Below, in pieces: positions 21,201 to 27,200 of a DNA stretch of 64,000 bases (position 1 is its first letter; every line of letters begins with the position of its first letter). The position numbers and the translations under genes are program-made. Under the pieces are notes generated by a model. The model was not told the origin of the DNA. It worked only from the letters and a program-made list of their open reading frames with translations, and did no database searches. The DNA is taken from positions 5,828,001 to 5,892,000 of the forward strand of contig NZ_AP018920.1 of NCBI RefSeq assembly GCF_003945385.1. The letters are read 5' to 3'. The DNA is from Pseudonocardia autotrophica (GTDB lineage: Bacteria > Actinomycetota > Actinomycetes > Mycobacteriales > Pseudonocardiaceae).

Positions 21201-24200
21201 ACGCGCCGGCCTCGGCCCAGCCCGGGCCGGCGGTGGCGAACGCGGTCACCGACACACCACCGGAGCCCTGACCACCGCCGCCGGAGCCCGAGGCGTGCGC
21301 CTGCGCCCAGCTGCCGCTCGGGTCCGAAGCCGACGCCGAGGCCGTCGCCGAGTACGAATGCCGGCAGTTCGCCGCACCCGAACACGACGCCGACGCCGAC
21401 GCGTACCCCGGCCCCGCATCAGCCGACGCCGACACCGACACACCACCCGAACCCTGACCACCACCACCCGAACCCGACGCGAACGCCGACGCCGAATTAC
21501 CCCCGAACGACGCCGCCGCCGACGCCGTCGCCGAGAACGAATACCGGCAGTTCGCCGCACCCGAACACGACGCCGACGCCGACGCGTACCCCGGCCCCGC
21601 ATCAGCCGACGCCGACACCGACACACCACCCGAACCCTGACCACCACCACCCGAACCCGACGCGAACGCCGACGCCGAATTACCCCCGAACGACGCCGCC
21701 GCCGACGCCGTCGCCGAGAACGAATACCGGCAGTTCGCCGCACCCGAACACGACGCCGACGCCGACGCGTACCCCGGCCCCGCGTCCGCGGTGGCCGTGG
21801 TCATGACCTGACCGGCGCCGGTGCCGCCGGAGCCGCTGCCGGCGGCGGAGGCGGTCGCGGCGCCGCCGCCGGCGGAGGCCGAGCTGGACGCCGAGTAGCT
21901 GTGCCGGCAGCCGGAGCCGGCGCTGCCCTCGCAGACGGCGGCGGCCATGGCGTAGTCGGGCGTCGCGTCGGCGACGGCGCTGGTGGCACACCAGCCGGAT
22001 CCGTCGCCGCCCTCGCTGCCGCAGCGGGCATTCGCCCGTGCGGTGTTGCCGGCCGCCGACGAGGACTCGGAGGACTCCGCCGAGTAGCGGTGGGTGCACT
22101 CCGCACCCGTGCAGCTCGCCGAGACCTCGGCGCCGTGCGGTCCGGCTCCGGCCCGGCTCACCCCGACGCACGAGTCCTCACCGCCGGTGCAGTCGGTCTG
22201 TGCTCGGGCGGCGTTCGCGCCGTGCACCGCGCGGGCATCGGTGCGGGTGGTGCACCCCTCGCCGGTGCAGGACGCCGTCACCTCCGCGGTGTCGTCGGCC
22301 GCGAACCCGGCGCTGCCGCTGAGGCAGCCGCCGTCGTCGGAGGTACAGGCGGCGGTGGCGACACCGTGTGCGACGCCGTCGCGGGCCGGCACGGCGCCCC
22401 GCTCCATCGCCTCGGTGAGTGTGTCGGCCGGGTCGTCGCGCCCGGCGGTGCCCGACGGGTCGTCGCTGGTGAAGGTGGCACTGCGGGTCCGGGTCGCGCA
22501 GCCGGCGTCGCCGCTCGTGCAGTCCGCGGTCGCCGTGGCGGCGGTGGTCACGGCCGGGATGTCGCCCGTTGCGGCGGTGATGCTGCCCTCGGTGCCCACC
22601 GACGCCCGGCAGCCGTCGGTCCGGCCGGTGCAGGACACCTCGCCGTCGGCCAGCGAGAGGCTGGTCGGGGCCGTGCCGGGCCGGACGGTGTCGGCACCGT
22701 CGGCACTGTCGGCACTGTCGGCACCGTCCGGTCCGCTCCGGCCGCCCCGGCTGTCAGCCCCGTCCGCGCCCTCCGCGCTGCTCGCGCTGTCCGCCGCATC
22801 CGGGCGGGCGGGATCGGACGCGTCGTAGGCGGTGCGGGCGGCCTCGAGCAGCCGCTGCGCCGCGGATCCGCCGTCGGTGTCGGCGGCGACCGCGGTGTCG
22901 GCGACGGCGGTACCGCGGCAGGAGGCGTCCGGGCAGTCGAGTTCGGCGCCGGCCTCGGTGGAGGAGGTGTGTGCGACCGCCCCGTCGTCGGCGGTCACGA
23001 TCTCCAGGCCGGTGGAGGCGTCGGCACCGACCGCGCAGCCGCCGTCGCCGGCGGTGCAGACGGCCTGCGCCGCGGACTCGGAGCGCCCGCCCGGTCCGGC
23101 ACCGACGGCCGGCACGCTGACGGCCTCTCCGGTGACCTCCACGGTGCAACCAGGGCCCTCGCAACGCCCGGTCGCGCGGGACCTGCTCCAGGCGGCGGGG
23201 GCGTCGGTGACAGGGCTCTCGGCCAGCTCCCCGGCCTGGTCGGCGGCCTCGGTCGCCGCGTCGGCGTCGGCACGGGCGGCCGCCGCGTCGGCCGCTGCAT
23301 CGGCCGCGTCGGACGCAGCCGCGTGGGCGTCGGCCCGGGCACCGGCCGCAGCCTCCGTCGTACGCCCCGCCGCACCGGACCCACCCGGCCGGACCGCAGC
23401 CCGCTCGGCAGTGTCCTCGGCCCGCTCGGCAGCGACCTGAGCCGCCTCGGCGGCCCGCTCGGCCCGCTCGGCATCCTGCTCTGCTCGTTCGGCCAGCTCG
23501 GCGGTCTGCTCGGCGAGCGCCTCGCGCTCCAGCGCAAGCACGTCCGCGACGACCTGGCCACTACCCGCGCCCGAGGTGCTCGCACCGGCGCACGCGGCAT
23601 CACCGCTCCGACAGACGGAGCTCGACGATGATCCACCCGCCGGGGGACCGCGCCCCCCGTAGGCGTCCCCGACGACGTCCGGCCCGTCGGTGCCCTCCGC
23701 CGCCGTCCGCGCGGTCCCGGTGCACCGGCCCGCGCCACCGGAGCAGTCCAGCGTCGCCGACACGGTCGACCACGCCGAGGCACCCGCCACCGTCGGTGCC
23801 GCGGTCGATCCGGCGCCCGGCGACCCGCCCGCCGGCAGCGCGGGCTGCTGCTCACCCGGACCGGGCTCGGTGCGCTCGTTCTCGGCGGGTCCGCCGGTCT
23901 CCCCCTCCGACAGCACGGCCGACCCGGTGGAGTAGCCCTCCGCCAGCGGCGCGATCAGCGAGGCGTCCGGCCCGGCCGAGCCACCCGAGTTGGTCACCGC
24001 CCGGCAACCACCGGACACGCCGTCGCAGGCACCCGAGCCGTACGAGCCACGCGGATCCGGCGACACCGACATGTCGGTGCCCGACGCCGCGCTGTCCACC
24101 CGGCCGTCGCAGTACCCCTCGCCGCACTCCAGCGCCGCACCGGCGGCCGACGCCGCGGACGCGCCGCCCAGCAAGGAGTTGCCGTCCTCGCCGGCCGCGG

Positions 24201-27200
24201 CCGCACCGTCAGCCGGGGGCTGCTCACCGGACAGGCTGCGTGCCGCGCCCTCGCCGGTCGAGGCGACCGACACCGTCCGCGGGGCGCACGTCCCGCCACC
24301 GGCCACGCACGACGCCTGTGCCGACGACTCCCGCACCCCACCCGAGGCCGGGTCGTGGCCGGCCGCCGAGCTCGATGCCGCCCCGGCGCACCGAGCCGCG
24401 CCGGTGCAGTCGACCTGCGCCGAGGACCGCGACACCGCGGACGGCCCCGCGCCGGGCTGCTCCCCGTCGAGCACCACGTCCGGCCCGGACGACGACCGCG
24501 ACGACGACTGCGCCCCGCATCCGCCTTCGGTCACCCGGCACTCACCGGATCCGCTGCTGGTCCGCGCCCGCCCGTCGTCGAACCCGGCGTCCGAGGCCGA
24601 CACGCTCGTCCGCACCGAACCCGAGCATTCCACCGCACCGGCCACGCAGTCCAACGAGGAGTCCGCACGCGCCGTGCTGACCGGACCGCCCACCGTTGCG
24701 GCCGGGTCGGTGTCCCACCAGCGGACGACGGCCGGGGCAGCACCGGTCGTCGACTCCGAGCGCGCCGAACACCCACCGGCGCGGGTGTCGCACTCCGACG
24801 ACCCCGACGCCCGAGTCCGCTCCCCCGCGCCCAGCTCACCGGACTCCACGTCCAACACCGGGTCCCCGGCACCGCTGCTCACCGTCCGGGTCGTCCCCGC
24901 GCCGTCACACCCGTCCGCACCGTCGCAGTCGACGGTCACCAGCGCGCGGCTCGTCGTGTCGGTCGCCGGGCCGGCGGACCCGCCCCGGCCCGGCCACCCG
25001 GCCTGCGCCACGCGCGGCGCCGAGTCCGACGAGACCTCCGCGCCGCACCGGCCGTCGGTCACCTCGCAGTCGGCGTCGCCCGTGGTCGAACGCTGCACCG
25101 GCTCCGCGCCGTCGACGGCCACCGAGCCGGACGCCCGCGTCTGCGACTCGCCCGACCCCGAGCAGCCCGCGAGCCCGGCACAGTCCACTCCGGTCCGTGC
25201 CTGGGCGCGACCGTCGAGATCGTCCGCCGCGATCTCCCTCGCCAGGAAGGCCGGCACTGGGGCGGCGGCCGGCGGCTCACCGGTCTCCGCGGCGGCGGCG
25301 ACGTCGCACCCGCCGGCGGTGACCGTGCACTCGGCCGTTCCCGACGACGACGCGCGGCGGGCGTCCGGCGTGCTCGACGCCTCGGCGCCGGGGGCCGTGG
25401 ATCGGGAGTCGCCGTCGGCCTCGACGCTCGCGTTGCCCGTGCACTCGTCGGCCCCACCGCAGTCGACGGTGGCGGCACCGGCCGCCGGGGTGTGGCGGTC
25501 GCCCGCCGTGGCCTCCGCGGTGACGCTGCACCACGGGCCCTCGCACTCCGCCGATGCCTCGGCCTCGCCGGTCCGGCGGTCCGCCTCGGCGACCCCGGTG
25601 AGCGACCGGTCACCACCGGCGGTGACCTCGCATCCGGGGCCGGTGCAGTCCGCGCGGGCGTCGGAACCCGACGCCGCGGCGGTCAGCCGGCAGTCACCGT
25701 CGGTCGGGTCACACACGGCGGACGCCGCACCGGACGTCTCGGTGGTCGATCCGGCGGTCGTCCCGGTCCCGGTCCCGGCCCCGGTGTCCTCGCCGGACGA
25801 GCCGGCGTTCCCGGCACACCGCCGCGAGTTCCCGTCGAGGGTGCAGGAGGCCGACGCCCGGTCGGTGCCGGAACCGACCGATACCCCGCAGGACGACACC
25901 CCGGCCAGTGCCCGGCAGTCGTCCTGCTCGATCGCCGGCTCTGCGCCCGGGCGTCCGCCGGCCGCGTGCTGCCACACGTTCCGGTCGCCGGTCCCCTCGC
26001 CGCTGTTCGCCCTCGGCGCGTCCGTGCCGGTTCGCTCGCCTGCGTTCTCGCCCGACGCATCCGTGCCGGATCCCTCGCCTGCGTTCTCGCTCGTCGCATC
26101 CGTGCCGGATCCCTCGCCGGGCGCCCGGCCGGCGCAGGACGCGAACGCCCCGCTGGTGGTGCAGCCCGCCGCCGTCTCGCCGTCGAGGTGCACGCCGGTG
26201 TCGTGCCCGGTCGCCGCGGCGAGCCGGTCGGTGTCGTCGTAGACCTCTCGGGCCCGCTCGGCGTGCGCGGCCTCCTGCTCGGCGACGACGTCCTCGTCGA
26301 GGGTTCCGGCCTCGACCCGCTCGCGCTGCGTCTCCAGACGCGCGGCGTCACGGTCGAGCTCCCGGTGTCCTTCGATCACGCCGTCGACCAGCTCGGCGCG
26401 CTCCGGCGACAGCCGGGCCTCGTCGTCGGCGACCTGCTGTTCCAGACGGCGCTGGGCCGCCCGCTGCTCGTCGTACTCGTCCTGGGTGGCCTCGCCTGCG
26501 CGCACCTCGTCGCGCAGCTCGGCCAGCTCCTCGCGGCCGTGGTCGGCCGCGATCCGCCCCTCCAGAACCCGCTCCGTCCGTGCCGCGGAGTCGTCGTAGA
26601 AGTAGTGGTTCCCGTCCTCGTCGAACGCGATCCCGAAACCACCGTACCCATGTGGGGGGCCGCGTTCGGACACCGACCGGTCACGCCCGGCGCACCCCTC
26701 GGCCCGGTCCGCGCACGCCGTTCCGCGCGCCCACCGGTCGCCCAGCAGCTCCGTGCCAGGGGCGTAGTCGGCGATCGGCTCGCCGTCGCCGGGGTCGGCC
26801 GGTCCGTCCCGCTCGTCCGGTCGGGGCGCCGGCACGGCGTTCGGCAGCTCCGGTGCCCCGGTCGCGCCACCCGCACGCTGCGGATCGATGTCGGCGGCCC
26901 GGTCGAGCGCATGCAGTGCGATGCGGAACCCGGCGTCGACCGCGCCGGCAGCCAGCTCCACGACCGCGCCGGCGTTCGGCAGCCCGCTGCGCGCTGCCCA
27001 GTCGCCGGCTCGTTCCAGTGCCTCCCCGGTGGACGCACGGACCGACTCGACCGCCTCCGCGGCGCGTGCCACGTCGCGCGACGTCACCGCCGAACGGTCC
27101 GCGCCCTGGTGCGCCGGGTCCACGACGTGGGCCCGCTCCATCGGCGGTGCGGACGGGTTCGGCGGGTCGACGACCGTGTTCTCGCCCGGCGACCGGAAGT

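Noticed and set aside
21361..21782. CRISPR-like array
   Set aside because: The 183-bp units are in-frame coding repeats without spacers.
8365..23631. Very long plus-strand open frames (up to ~1,900 codons) opposite the giant gene
   Set aside because: They are antisense shadows made by high GC: Arg/Pro/Gly-rich, without domains, and overlapping a frame with clear protein features.
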